DNA of 34,125 bases from contig JACMNB010000006.1 in NCBI GenBank assembly GCA_014378845.1, positions 1 through 34,125 on the forward strand. Reading direction: 5' to 3'. Below, in pieces: positions 23,205-32,208 of the stretch. Within the stretch, counting starts at the first letter, position 1, and every line of letters begins with the position of its first letter. The translations under genes were made by a program, and so were the position numbers. This stretch comes from Methylotenera sp. (GTDB taxonomy: Bacteria > Pseudomonadota > Gammaproteobacteria > Burkholderiales > Methylophilaceae). The notes beneath the pieces were generated by a model. That model ran no database searches. It had not been told where the DNA came from and saw nothing but the letters and a program-made list of their open reading frames with translations.

Positions 23205-24305
23205 TTATTTAGGTGATTCACAATAGCCTGTTACTTCCAACCCAAAGCCCATCATGCTCGGCATTTTGCGTGGTGTGGCCATTAGGCGCATTTTGCCAAC
23301 GCCTAAATCCACTAAAATTTGTGAGCCAATGCCATAGGTACGCAATTCTTGATTGATACGAATTGGCTCGTCGGCACCTTGAATGCGCGCGACTAAATCA
23401 TCGCCAGATTCCGCATGATGTAACATGACAATCACGCCACAATCGGCTTCAGATAAAGCTTTCATGGCATCTAGCATGTTCCAGCTATGCGTGCAGCTGC
23501 TACTATCAAGCAAATCAAATACAGACAAAGGCTCATGCACACGAACCAAACATTCGCTATTTGGTTTTGGCGTGCCTTTTACCAAGGCTAGGTGCGTCTC
23601 ACAGGCCATTTTATCGCGGTAGGCCACTAATTGCATTGTGCCGTAAGGGGTTGTAACGATACGCTCTGCCGCGCGTTCGATAAGCTTTTCATTTTCACTG
23701 CGATAGCGGATTAAATCGGCAATCGTGCCAATTTTAATGCCGTGTTGCTGCGCGATTTCCACCAAGTCTGGCAACCGCGCCATTTCGCCGTCATCTTTTA
23801 AAATTTCACAAATGACACTGGCTGGCTCGCAACCTGCCAGCGCGGCCAAATCGCAACCGGCCTCGGTGTGGCCTGCGCGCACCAATACGCCGCCATTAAG
23901 CGCGCCAAGTGGAAAAATATGGCCTGGGCTAACCAAACTTTTTGCATTAGCATTTTTGGCAACTGCGGCCTGAATCGTTGTGGCGCGATCAGTCGCAGAG
24001 ATGCCAGTCGTGACGCCAGTTGCAGCCTCAATTGATACCGTAAAATTAGTGCCTAACCGCGTACCATTTTTAAGCACCATCGGCGGCAAATTAAGCTGTT
24101 TACAGCGCGCTTCCGTCAAAGTCAAACAAATGAGTCCGCGGCCAAATTTGGCCATAAAGTTGATGTGTTTCGCGGTGGCAAATTCTGCCGCAATGACAAA
24201 ATCGCCTTCGTTTTCGCGGTTTTCGTCATCCACCAAGACCACCATTTTGCCTGCTTTGATGTCGGCGATAATGTCTGCAATTGGGCTAATAGCGTTAAGA
24301 GGCAT
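23205..24305 (-). CDS. ribB: DHBP synthase fused to a degenerate GTP cyclohydrolase II domain (RibBX)
   Basis: The N-terminal half (about 1-205) is 3,4-dihydroxy-2-butanone-4-phosphate synthase, which makes the four-carbon unit of riboflavin from ribulose 5-phosphate. It has the acidic metal loop DDENRENEGD (26-35), then GTRLGTNFTVSIEA, GHIFPL and RAGHTEAGCDL. The C-terminal half (about 215-366) has the GTP cyclohydrolase II fold and keeps RTYGIGSQIL (322-331). The zinc-binding RVHSEC-to-RCDCG segment is replaced by RVHEPLSVFDLL and SSSCTHSW, so at least two of three cysteines are gone. This fits the RibBX proteins described in Shewanella and others. A separate ribA should exist. It overlaps ribE by one base (TAATG). 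Confidence 0.88.
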   Translation of the reverse strand: MPLNAISPIADIIADIKAGKMVVLVDDENRENEGDFVIAAEFATAKHINFMAKFGRGLICLTLTEARCKQLNLPPMVLKNGTRLGTNFTVSIEAATGVTTGISATDRATTIQAAVAKNANAKSLVSPGHIFPLGALNGGVLVRAGHTEAGCDLAALAGCEPASVICEILKDDGEMARLPDLVEIAQQHGIKIGTIADLIRYRSENEKLIERAAERIVTTPYGTMQLVAYRDKMACETHLALVKGTPKPNSECLVRVHEPLSVFDLLDSSSCTHSWNMLDAMKALSEADCGVIVMLHHAESGDDLVARIQGADEPIRINQELRTYGIGSQILVDLGVGKMRLMATPRKMPSMMGFGLEVTGYCESPK

Positions 24306-24910
24306 TACTTGTTTCCACTTTCAGTTGTCCACTGCGTCATGCGCTCTACATAGCGCGCAATTTGGTCAATCTCACAATTGACTAGGCTGCCGATTTGTAA
24401 TTGTTTAAACATGGTGTTTTCTAATGTATGCGGAATAATATTCATGGTAAACGTGTCTTGCGAAACGCTATTAACGGTCAAACTCACGCCGTTAATGCAG
24501 ATTGAGCCTTTTTTAGCGATGTATTTTGAAATTTCGTGCGGCGCGCGAATCGCCAGCAGCCAATTGTCACCCAAATCAGTAAACTGAGTGACTTCGCCCA
24601 CGCCATCCACATGGCCGCTCACCAAATGCCCGCCCAGCCTATCACTTAGGCGTAACGCTTTTTCTAAATTGACAGTTTGTTGCTGCCCTAAGCCAACCGT
24701 CACTTTAAGCGTTTCGGCAGAAACATGCGCTGTAAAATGGGTTTTTGTGAGATTTGTCGCCGTTAAACAGACGCCATTCACCGCAATGCTATCGCCAATT
24801 TGCACGTCCGCGAGCGCTAGATTTGCGGCCTCAATTGAAAGCTCAATGTTGTCGCCCACGCTGCTGCTGCTGTCTATATGGCCAACGGCCTGAATGATTC
24901 CTGTAAACAT
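24305..24910 (-). CDS. ribE: Riboflavin synthase alpha chain
   Basis: Converts two 6,7-dimethyl-8-ribityllumazines to riboflavin. Two lumazine-binding repeats are visible: MFTGIIQAVGHI to about residue 95, with GDSIAVNGVCLTAT, and a second from about 98, with GHLVSGHVDGVGEV and KKGSICINGVSLTVNSV. The 201-residue length is normal. It lies directly upstream of ribB with a TAATG junction; ribD and ribH are not in the window. No FMN riboswitch fits the 116-base upstream gap. The ATG has no Shine-Dalgarno sequence; TGCTAAAAT, an extended -10, ends six bases upstream, suggesting a leaderless message. Confidence 0.95.
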   Translation of the reverse strand: MFTGIIQAVGHIDSSSSVGDNIELSIEAANLALADVQIGDSIAVNGVCLTATNLTKTHFTAHVSAETLKVTVGLGQQQTVNLEKALRLSDRLGGHLVSGHVDGVGEVTQFTDLGDNWLLAIRAPHEISKYIAKKGSICINGVSLTVNSVSQDTFTMNIIPHTLENTMFKQLQIGSLVNCEIDQIARYVERMTQWTTESGNK

Positions 24911-24916
24911 AGCTGC

Positions 24917-24925
24917 ATTTTAGCA
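24917..24925 (-). promoter_or_regulatory. Extended -10 six bases before the ribE ATG
   Basis: Minus strand TGCTAAAAT (24925-24917), then GCAGCT, then ATG at 24910. The spacing places the predicted +1 on the start codon. No clear -35 is present. Confidence 0.4.
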
Positions 24926-24967
24926 GGAATAGTTAATTTGGAATGCGAAAACTAAGCCTTAACAATA

Positions 24968-24984
24968 TTGGCATGCTTGTTGCA
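24968..24984 (+). promoter_or_regulatory. Sigma-54 (RpoN)-type promoter
   Basis: TTGGCATG (24968-24975), four bases, then TTGCA (24980-24984). The invariant GG (24970-24971) and GC (24982-24983) are 12 bases apart, as in -24/-12 promoters, with one mismatch to YTGGCACG-N4-TTGCW. Predicted start is near 24995, 32 bases before the ATG at 25027. No enhancer site was identified. Confidence 0.6.
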
Positions 24985-25026
24985 AAAGCCTTAACACCAA
25001 ACAATATTAACAATTAAAGGTTCCAT

Positions 25027-26721
25027 ATGTTAGCGATGGTTAAGCATAAAATTCAATCGGCTTTTCAGCATCATCAACTAGAAAAAAATCTAGAATGGAT
25101 GAATGATTTAACGTCGAAGGACGAATTGTATGCGTTGGCTTTGGTGACTTCAAAACTGGCAAAAATTCACTTAGCAGTCGATAACAAGCTGCAAATTGAC
25201 ATGGATTTGCTGCTTGAAATAGATACAAAAACCTATCAAACATCAATTAATATTTTACGTAAGTATATGACTACGTTGAAATTAAATAAAAAAGTAGAAG
25301 AAAGTTTGTATGCAGCCGCTTACTCATACCATCGGCATCTTTGTGCAGCTTATAAGCAGTTTTTTGATGTGTATTTAACGCAAAATAAAATTGTTTTTAG
25401 TCCTGAAAAAATCAATCTGATTGCTTGTCGTTATTTAAATGCAACTTTTGCAATGACAAAATGGCGTTATTTTGACGATCAGCCAGCGCCCAGCGGCACT
25501 TGGAGTAATGTATATAAAGTCATCAGATGCGCCGAAAATTTGGCAATAATGAACACCAATTTATTTTTGTATGATTTTCATAAAAAAGAAATGAGTATTG
25601 CTTCTCTACTCAAGCAGGGTTTTATGATGGATACCTTGCAAAAAGGCAATTACAGCCGCGTGCAAATTCAATTGACCGAACAAGTGCTCAAAGTGTGGGC
25701 CAGCAACCCTGTTATTACCACCAAACATAAAGACGATAAATATCAATTTTTTGTTAATATAGAATCGGATATTGGGCCAGAGCGTATTCGAGCGATTGAA
25801 AAATTCGCTAATTATCGCTTTTGGAAAACGCAGCGCCTGGTTGATTTGATTGAAGCCTATTTATGCAATGTAATGACGCAAAAAAGTCTGAAAGAATTTA
25901 AATTAGAAAAAATAGCGCCTACCGAGATGATGGTGCAGTTATTTAAAAAGCTACGGGTTGATTGGTGCGTAGAGGGCTATGAGCGTCAGCGTAGAAGTGA
26001 AAAGCGCAATAAACGCAACAAGCTGATTAACATTAGCCATGGTTTGGAAAATATTTGCAACCGCTTAAGCACTATCAATCCGCAACTAGATAGCTGGGCT
26101 ATGTTTAGCCACGATGGCGCGCAGGATGCTGAAATGACAAGTGATACTGCTGCCAGAGTGCATGAAACTCAGCAGCAAAAACCAGCCACACACAGTCAAT
26201 TAGGCTCTGAAAATTGGTTGGTGGTAGATGAAAGTGCCAATGGTTTTGGGGTTAATTTAGGCAAATCGGTGAGCGAGTGGATAGAGCCAGGCAAGTTAGT
26301 CGGTTATATCGTGCCGGATGAAAAAGACTTATTTATGATTGCAGAAATTAAAAGTGTGCGTAAACAAGCCGATGGCAACTACCGCGCTGGCATGCAAATA
26401 TTAGGCTCGCACAGCGCTTTTGTACGAATCGACCGTGTGCAAGGTCAAGCACATTATTTTGCTGCAACCAGTGCTGAAGTGGTGAAAGGTTATTTTGTGG
26501 ATGAAGGCGATGATTTAGATCTACTAGACTCATTTTCTGGCGTTTATATTGAATCGCAAGGCAGTCATGCATCGCAGCGCGCCTCATTAATTGTGCCCAG
26601 AAGTGAGTATAAGCGTGGCAATAAGGTGAAAATCAGCAGGAACGGCGATGACCAAGTGTTTGAAATGGGCTTGCCACTAATGAAACATCGCGATTGGGTG
26701 TGTGTGGCTTTGCCAATGTAA
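25027..26721 (+). CDS. Large conserved protein with C-terminal PilZ-like domain, putative c-di-GMP receptor
   Basis: Soluble 564-residue protein resembling a betaproteobacterial family I know only as uncharacterised or PilZ-annotated. A long helical N-terminal part (about 1-315) precedes a basic RRSEKR segment (322-327, with an RxxxR pattern). After a variable linker comes a beta-rich region with NWLVVDESANGFGV (396-409), which contains DxSxxG (D401, S403, G406). RxxxR and D/NxSxxG are the two c-di-GMP contacts of PilZ domains, but here they are about 75 residues apart, so binding is only a hypothesis. AAAGG lies six bases before the ATG. The sigma-54-type promoter upstream fits a role in motility, pili or surface behaviour. 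It stands alone. Confidence 0.7.
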   Translation: MLAMVKHKIQSAFQHHQLEKNLEWMNDLTSKDELYALALVTSKLAKIHLAVDNKLQIDMDLLLEIDTKTYQTSINILRKYMTTLKLNKKVEESLYAAAYSYHRHLCAAYKQFFDVYLTQNKIVFSPEKINLIACRYLNATFAMTKWRYFDDQPAPSGTWSNVYKVIRCAENLAIMNTNLFLYDFHKKEMSIASLLKQGFMMDTLQKGNYSRVQIQLTEQVLKVWASNPVITTKHKDDKYQFFVNIESDIGPERIRAIEKFANYRFWKTQRLVDLIEAYLCNVMTQKSLKEFKLEKIAPTEMMVQLFKKLRVDWCVEGYERQRRSEKRNKRNKLINISHGLENICNRLSTINPQLDSWAMFSHDGAQDAEMTSDTAARVHETQQQKPATHSQLGSENWLVVDESANGFGVNLGKSVSEWIEPGKLVGYIVPDEKDLFMIAEIKSVRKQADGNYRAGMQILGSHSAFVRIDRVQGQAHYFAATSAEVVKGYFVDEGDDLDLLDSFSGVYIESQGSHASQRASLIVPRSEYKRGNKVKISRNGDDQVFEMGLPLMKHRDWVCVALPM

Positions 26722-26746
26722 ACTAGCGCACAAGTTTTGATGACAA

Positions 26747-26816
26747 TTTTTACTGTGTTATTTTTATAGCACTATTTTTACAGTAGTATATTTACAGCAG
26801 TATTTTTACAGCACTT
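26747..26816. repeat. 14-bp tandem repeat (5 units) upstream of lolC
   Basis: Five contiguous 14-base units start at 26747, 26761, 26775, 26789 and 26803. Examples are TTTTTACAGTAGTA and TTTTTACAGCACTT. Each unit has a T-run of four or five followed by ACAGYA-like sequence. It fills much of the 135-base gap between the PilZ-like gene and lolC and may sit in the lolC promoter or leader. Confidence 0.85.
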
Positions 26817-26856
26817 AAGAATCTTTACCACTTAAAACCGTCAAGGTTTTAATGAT

Positions 26857-28194
26857 ATGATTCTGCCTATGTCTTTCACGTCCAAATTACCCTTCGAGCT
26901 GTTTGTGGGCTTGCGCTATACCCGCGCCAAACGCAAAAATCATTTTATTTCGTTTATCTCGCTCACCAGCATGGTGGGCATTGCGCTAGGCGTAGCCGCA
27001 TTAATTGTCGTGCTTTCGGTGATGAATGGCTTTCAGGCCGAGCTGCGAAGCCGCATTTTGGGCGTGGCCTCGCACATAGAAGTCACAGGCGCTAATAATA
27101 AATTAGAAAGCTGGCAAGCATTAATTCCGCGCATTAAACAAAACCCACAAGTGCGCGAAGCCGCGCCTTATATTACTGCGCAAGGCATGCTAAGTTTTGG
27201 TGAGGGCGTGCAAGGCGCCATTGTGCGCGGCATTATTCCGCTAGCAGAAGACAAAGTGGCGGATTTGGGCAGTCACATGAAAGCGGGCAGCCTAAATGAC
27301 CTTAAAGCAGGAGAGTTCGGCATTATTTTGGGCAGTGATTTAGCCTTTAACTTAGGCGCAGCCATGGGCGATAAAGTCGTGGTGATGTCGCCGCAAGGCC
27401 AATTTACACCAACAGGCATTGTGCCGCGCATTAAACAATTTAAAGTAGTTGGCTTATTTCAAATTGGCATGTACGAATACGATGCGGGTTTGGCGCTGAT
27501 TCACATGGATGACGCCGCAAAGCTGTATCGTATGGATGGCACGGTTTCAGGCGTGCGCCTAAAAATCGATGAAATTGACGATGCCCCAAAAGTCAGCGGC
27601 CAGCTTAATCAATCGTTATCAACCCCACTTTTAAGCAATGTTAACAAAGACTTAGCAACGGGCGATACTGTTACTAATACTGTCGGATCGCAATACTTTG
27701 TCACCGATTGGACGCAGCAACACGCTAACTTTTTTAAAGCGGTGCAAATGGAAAAGCGCGTTATGTTTATTATTTTGGCCTTAATCGTCGCCGTTGCCGC
27801 GTTTAATATCGTGTCCACCTTGGTAATGGCGGTGACAGACAAGCGCGCCGATATTGCCATTATGCGCACTTTTGGGGCAAGCCCGCGCAGTATTATGGGT
27901 ATATTTATTGTGCAAGGCTCGCTAATTGGCGTGATTGGCACTATAGCAGGCGCGGTGGTTGGCGTGATTGTAGCCTTAAATATTGATACGATTGTGCCGT
28001 TTATTGAAAACTTGTTTCACGTGCAATTTTTGGCTAAAGACGTATATTACATCAGCGATTTGCCGTCAAAATTAGAGTGGAACGATGTGATTACGATTGT
28101 GCTAATGTCGTTTGGCTTAAGCTTGCTGGCGACGCTCTACCCCAGTTATAAGGCCTCACAAATCAATCCAGCTGAGGCGCTTAGATATGAATAA
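26857..28194 (+). CDS. lolC: Lipoprotein-releasing ABC transporter permease LolC/LolE
   Basis: Inner-membrane permease of the LolCDE-type machine that extracts lipoproteins and hands them to LolA. One N-terminal transmembrane segment (about 35-60, within [22 protein letters not shown]), a large periplasmic MacB-like domain (about 65-285), then three C-terminal segments, the first including [39 protein letters not shown] marks the coupling helix to LolD. At 445 residues it is slightly long; an internal ATG at 26869 (residue 5) is an alternative start. Only one LolC/E-like gene is adjacent, so the permease may be a homodimer. It overlaps lolD by eight bases. Confidence 0.93.
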   Translation: MILPMSFTSKLPFELFVGLRYTRAKRKNHFISFISLTSMVGIALGVAALIVVLSVMNGFQAELRSRILGVASHIEVTGANNKLESWQALIPRIKQNPQVREAAPYITAQGMLSFGEGVQGAIVRGIIPLAEDKVADLGSHMKAGSLNDLKAGEFGIILGSDLAFNLGAAMGDKVVVMSPQGQFTPTGIVPRIKQFKVVGLFQIGMYEYDAGLALIHMDDAAKLYRMDGTVSGVRLKIDEIDDAPKVSGQLNQSLSTPLLSNVNKDLATGDTVTNTVGSQYFVTDWTQQHANFFKAVQMEKRVMFIILALIVAVAAFNIVSTLVMAVTDKRADIAIMRTFGASPRSIMGIFIVQGSLIGVIGTIAGAVVGVIVALNIDTIVPFIENLFHVQFLAKDVYYISDLPSKLEWNDVITIVLMSFGLSLLATLYPSYKASQINPAEALRYE

Positions 28195-28864
28195 AAATAG
28201 CATCATCAATTGCCAAAACCTCGCCAAAACCTATACTGGGCTTGATGTTGCCGTGCTTAACGGCATTGATTTAAACGTGAACCGCGGCGAGCAAATTGCC
28301 ATTGTTGGTGTGTCAGGCTCGGGCAAAAGTACGCTGCTGCATTTGCTGGGCGGTTTAGACGCGCCAACAAATGGAATTGTCGAGCTGGCAGGGCAGAATT
28401 TAAGCCAATTATCCGAGACGCAAAAAGGCAATTTACGCAATCAACATTTGGGTTTTGTATACCAGTTTCACCATTTACTGCCAGAATTTACCGCGATTGA
28501 AAATGTGGCCATGCCCTTGCTCATTCGCCGACTGCCGCGAGAGCAGGCACTCACTTTAGCCATTGAAATGCTTAAAAAAGTCGGCATGGGGCATCGCCTA
28601 GAACACATGCCTGGCGAGCTTTCTGGCGGGGAGCGGCAACGCGCCGCGCTGGCCCGCGCGCTCGTCACGCAACCTGCCTGTATATTGGCGGATGAACCCA
28701 CTGGCAACCTTGACCGCGTAACCGCCAACCAAGTGTTTGAATTATTATTGGAAATTAATCGAGCGCAAAATACCAGCTTGGTAGTGGTAACGCACGATTT
28801 AGGGCTGGCTGCCAAAATGCAGCGCCAATATCGGCTAGAAGACGGCAAACTTACGCCGTTTTAA
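28187..28864 (+). CDS. lolD: Lipoprotein-releasing system ATP-binding protein LolD
   Basis: ABC ATPase of 225 residues energising lipoprotein release. Walker [10 protein letters not shown] (41-49), the Q-loop [11 protein letters not shown] (91-101), the ABC signature LSGGERQ (145-151), Walker [12 protein letters not shown] (166-176), and the switch histidine in VVVTHD. The Q-loop [14 protein letters not shown] is typical of LolD. Translation start overlaps the lolC end by eight bases, so the pair is coupled. Confidence 0.95.
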   Translation: MNKNSIINCQNLAKTYTGLDVAVLNGIDLNVNRGEQIAIVGVSGSGKSTLLHLLGGLDAPTNGIVELAGQNLSQLSETQKGNLRNQHLGFVYQFHHLLPEFTAIENVAMPLLIRRLPREQALTLAIEMLKKVGMGHRLEHMPGELSGGERQRAALARALVTQPACILADEPTGNLDRVTANQVFELLLEINRAQNTSLVVVTHDLGLAAKMQRQYRLEDGKLTPF

Positions 28865-28881
28865 AATAATCAAACCAGCCA

Positions 28882-31257
28882 ATGATTAAGTTTGCATTAG
28901 GCTTTGTTTTTGGCGCATGGCTATTGCAACAGCAACCTGCTTTGCCAAGCCTGTATTGGCTTTTGACGCTAATTCCTGCGTTATTCTTTGTGCTTAAATC
29001 ACGCACATTTTCATTTGATTATGCTGATTATTTAAAAAATGTCAGCATTTTTATTTTTGCCAGCTTGCTCGGATTTTTGTGGGCGGCAACAGTCGCAACC
29101 ATTCGCTTGCAGGATGAATTGCCTAAAGAATGGCAACAAAAAAGCATCAATATTGTTGGCAGTGTTGCCGCGTTGCCTGAAATCACCGAAAAAGGTGAGC
29201 GTTTTCAATTTGATGTTGAAAAAGTTCTAACTCAAGAGTCCAGCAAAACTTTGCAAATTCCGTGCCATATTTCACTTAATTTTTATGGTGATAATGGTTC
29301 TGCAACGTTAAAAAATGAAGCAAATAAACTCAATTTTTTTCATGCGGGCGAGCGTTGGCAATTAACGGTAAAACTTAAGCGGCCGCACACCACTTACAAC
29401 CCACACGGCTATGATTTTGAAGGCTGGGCGCTTGAAAATAATATTCGCGCCACGGGCAGCATTAGCAATAAAAGTGGCTATAAAAAACTCAGCAATTTTG
29501 TGTGGCGCCCCAGTTATATGGTAGAACGGGTGCGCGAAAAAGTGGGCAACCAAATTAACCAAGCGCTAGCCAATAAGCCTTACGCAGGCGTGATTCGCGC
29601 CTTGGTAATTGGTGATGACAGCCAAATTACACAAGCGCAATGGAGCGTGTATTTGCGTACTGGCATCAACCATTTAATGAGCATTTCTGGCTTGCACATT
29701 ACCATGCTAGCCGGCTTGGCATATGCAATTGCGGCATTTATTTGGCGTCGCGTACCGAGCTTGGTGCTGCGCATGCCCACGCGAAAAGCGGCGACTATTG
29801 TTGGCTTAATTGTTGCTGTTTTATATTCTTTATTGGCGGGCATGTCGCTGCCTACCCAGCGTACGCTGATGATGCTGATTACATTTGCGCTGGCCTTGTT
29901 ATGGGGCAAAAATTTGGCGATTTCACGTGCCTTAGCCATCGCCTTAATGGTGGTGGTTTTGCTGGATCCGTGGGCGAGTATTGCTGCTGGATTTTGGCTA
30001 TCGTTTAGCGCAGTAGCCATTATTAGCTACGTTTCTGTGGGACGATTATCGGCGCAGCACTGGTTTAAAGAGGCCGTGCACACGCAGTGGGCGATTACGC
30101 TGGGCTTGCTACCTTTACTAATTGCGCTATTTGGGCAAACTTCTATCGTTTCGCCGCTGGCTAACGCATTTGCGATTCCTATTATTAGTTTAATCGTCGT
30201 GCCACTGGCGATTTTAGGCAGTATTATTCATCTCGATTTTATTTTGCAGGCGGCACATTTTATTTTAACACTGTGTATGCAAGGCTTGAATTGGCTAGCC
30301 GCTTTACCCACATGGCAACAAGCCGCGCCGCCAATGTGGGCAACAGTTTCAGCAGTATTTGGCGTATTGTGGTTGCTATTGCCGCGCGGATTTCCGCAGC
30401 GTTGGCTTGGTTTAGTTTTGTTAATGCCACTATTTTTTGCCAACTCGCCTCGGCCAGAAACTGGCGCCATGCAAGTTGCGGTGCTAGATATTGGCCAAGG
30501 TTTAAGTGTGGTGGTTAAAACCGCAAACCATACTTTATTGTATGACGCTGGCCCAAAATTTAACCAGCAATCGGACGCTGGCGGGCGCATTGTCGTGCCA
30601 TATTTACGCGGCGAAGGCGTTACAAAACTTGATGGTTTTATGGTGAGCCATAATGATATCGACCACAGCGGCGGCGCGCCTTCTGTCCTCGCCCAAGTGC
30701 CTGTGGGCTGGTTTGCCAGTTCATTTACAGAATCTGACAGTTTTAAACTGCCTACAAACGCGCTTAAATGCTTAGCTGGCCAACATTGGCAATGGGATAG
30801 CGTGCAATTTGCAGTGCTGTACCCAAGTTTGCAAAGCTACGAGGATGCAAACTTAAGCGATAATAATAGAAGCTGCGTGGTGAAAATCACCAGCCAATTT
30901 GGCAGTATTTTACTGACAGGGGATATTGAAGAGCCAGCCGAAGCCAGCCTGCTTGCGATTAATGCAGATACGCTAAAAAGCGATGTCTTAATCGCCCCGC
31001 ACCACGGCAGCAAAACGTCGTCAAGCCCTAATTTTGTGCAAGCGGTTGGCGCCAAAAAAGTCATTTTTACAGTGGGTTATTTAAACCGATTTAAGCATCC
31101 CAAGCCAGATATAGAAAAGCGCTATGAAGCAAGTGGGGTGATTGAATATCGCTCCGATTACGCAGGCGCGCTGCTGATAGATTTTGCGCGCGACAAGCCT
31201 ATGCAAATACAGGCTTGGCGGCAAGCGCAGCCACGATATTGGCATGACGAATATTAA
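28882..31257 (+). CDS. comEC: DNA uptake channel ComEC/Rec2
   Basis: Inner-membrane channel that passes single-stranded DNA during natural transformation. Two N-terminal membrane segments precede an OB-fold region (about 60-200). A multi-spanning competence core (about 230-520) contains GLHITMLAG. The C-terminal metallo-beta-lactamase domain (about 535-791) has metal-binding SHNDIDH (589-595), LTGDIEE and APHHGSKTSS (about 704-713). The 791-residue length is complete, with no frameshift. It starts 17 bases after lolD. With pilT, pilU and the GspE/PilB-type ATPase in the window, a transformation pathway is plausible. Confidence 0.95.
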   Translation: MIKFALGFVFGAWLLQQQPALPSLYWLLTLIPALFFVLKSRTFSFDYADYLKNVSIFIFASLLGFLWAATVATIRLQDELPKEWQQKSINIVGSVAALPEITEKGERFQFDVEKVLTQESSKTLQIPCHISLNFYGDNGSATLKNEANKLNFFHAGERWQLTVKLKRPHTTYNPHGYDFEGWALENNIRATGSISNKSGYKKLSNFVWRPSYMVERVREKVGNQINQALANKPYAGVIRALVIGDDSQITQAQWSVYLRTGINHLMSISGLHITMLAGLAYAIAAFIWRRVPSLVLRMPTRKAATIVGLIVAVLYSLLAGMSLPTQRTLMMLITFALALLWGKNLAISRALAIALMVVVLLDPWASIAAGFWLSFSAVAIISYVSVGRLSAQHWFKEAVHTQWAITLGLLPLLIALFGQTSIVSPLANAFAIPIISLIVVPLAILGSIIHLDFILQAAHFILTLCMQGLNWLAALPTWQQAAPPMWATVSAVFGVLWLLLPRGFPQRWLGLVLLMPLFFANSPRPETGAMQVAVLDIGQGLSVVVKTANHTLLYDAGPKFNQQSDAGGRIVVPYLRGEGVTKLDGFMVSHNDIDHSGGAPSVLAQVPVGWFASSFTESDSFKLPTNALKCLAGQHWQWDSVQFAVLYPSLQSYEDANLSDNNRSCVVKITSQFGSILLTGDIEEPAEASLLAINADTLKSDVLIAPHHGSKTSSSPNFVQAVGAKKVIFTVGYLNRFKHPKPDIEKRYEASGVIEYRSDYAGALLIDFARDKPMQIQAWRQAQPRYWHDEY

Positions 31258-31457
31258 TAGGTTTACGAAGCAATTCACTCAATTAAGTATTTGTTAAAAG
31301 CTTGGCAATTAGGCAATAATTAAAAAGTAGCATTAAAAACTAGGATTAACTATTTTTTTCATTCTAGGTTTGAACAAAGATTTAAACAAAGAAACTTGCC
31401 GAAACGGCCGCTTCCAGCTAAAGTAACGACAGTTTTAAATGATTAAGGAGTATTGCT

Positions 31458-32063
31458 GTGTGGGAAATTATTAAGGCTGCGGGTTGGCCAATCTGGCCGT
31501 TGATTATTGCCTCGGTTGTGGCGTTGGCGATTATTGGTGAACGTTTTTTTGCGCTGCGGCGCGATGTGGTTGCACCAGGTAATCTACTTCCAGAAGTTCA
31601 AAAGTGGTTGGGGCAGGGCGGCGTAACCAAAGAAACGCTGCATAAATTAGAACAGCATTCATTACTGGGCCAAATTTTTGCCAGCGCGCTGGCAAACGGT
31701 AAAAATTCGCGCGAAGTAACCAAAGAAGCCATCGAAGAAACAGGCCGCGCGGTTGCCCATAAATTAGAGCGTTATTTGCCCATATTAGGCACTATCGCTA
31801 CCGTTTCACCGTTATTAGGCTTGCTGGGTACGGTGATTGGTATGGTCGAGCTATTTGGCTCGTTCACCAATAGCGGCCACGATGTAGCGCAATTTGCACG
31901 CGGTATTTCAGTTGCACTTTACAACACGGCGGCAGGCATTGTGGTGGCCGTGCCAGCGATGATTGCGTATCGTTATTACCGCAGTAAAGTGGATGATTTG
32001 CTGGTGGATATGGAACAACAGGCGATTAAGTTAGTTGAAATTTTGCACGGTCAACGTAACTAA
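31458..32063 (+). CDS. exbB: ExbB/TolQ/MotA-family proton channel subunit
   Basis: Inner-membrane channel subunit that, with ExbD, harvests proton motive force, usually to energise TonB. It starts with GTG at 31458, with AAGGAG seven bases upstream. The 201-residue product has three membrane segments: about 10-30, about 105-130 (ATVSPLLGLLGTVIGMVELF) and about 145-170 (ISVALYNTAAGIVVAVPAMIAY), plus a cytoplasmic loop between the first two. No tonB gene is adjacent. In betaproteobacteria exbB-exbD often sit between comEC and msbA, as here, so a link to envelope assembly is possible but inferred. Confidence 0.92.
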   Translation: MWEIIKAAGWPIWPLIIASVVALAIIGERFFALRRDVVAPGNLLPEVQKWLGQGGVTKETLHKLEQHSLLGQIFASALANGKNSREVTKEAIEETGRAVAHKLERYLPILGTIATVSPLLGLLGTVIGMVELFGSFTNSGHDVAQFARGISVALYNTAAGIVVAVPAMIAYRYYRSKVDDLLVDMEQQAIKLVEILHGQRN

Positions 32064-32165
32064 TTCGTTTGAAATCGACGCGAATACTGCGTTATTTTTG
32101 TTCGTCGTACTTAATGTACGGCCTTCACAAAAATGCCTTGTCTGCAGTCGATTTGAAAGCGAATT
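32062..32165. repeat. Long palindromic repeat between exbB and exbD
   Basis: An imperfect palindrome of about 104 bases centred at 32113: the core CGTAC-TTAAT-GTACG (32106-32120), inner arms with TATTTTTGT and ACAAAAATG, and outer arms AATTCGTTTGAAATCGAC (32062-32079) and GTCGATTTGAAAGCGAATT (32147-32165). The left end overlaps the exbB stop. The whole could fold into one long hairpin in the exbBD transcript. Confidence 0.7.
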
Positions 32166-32208
32166 GATTTATTAAATTTAGCAATAAAGCCTATAAGGTC
32201 TACTTAAT

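Noticed and set aside
24911-25026. FMN riboswitch upstream of ribE
   Set aside because: The 116-base gap is too short and lacks the conserved RFN-element helices; it holds a -10 and a divergent sigma-54-type promoter instead.
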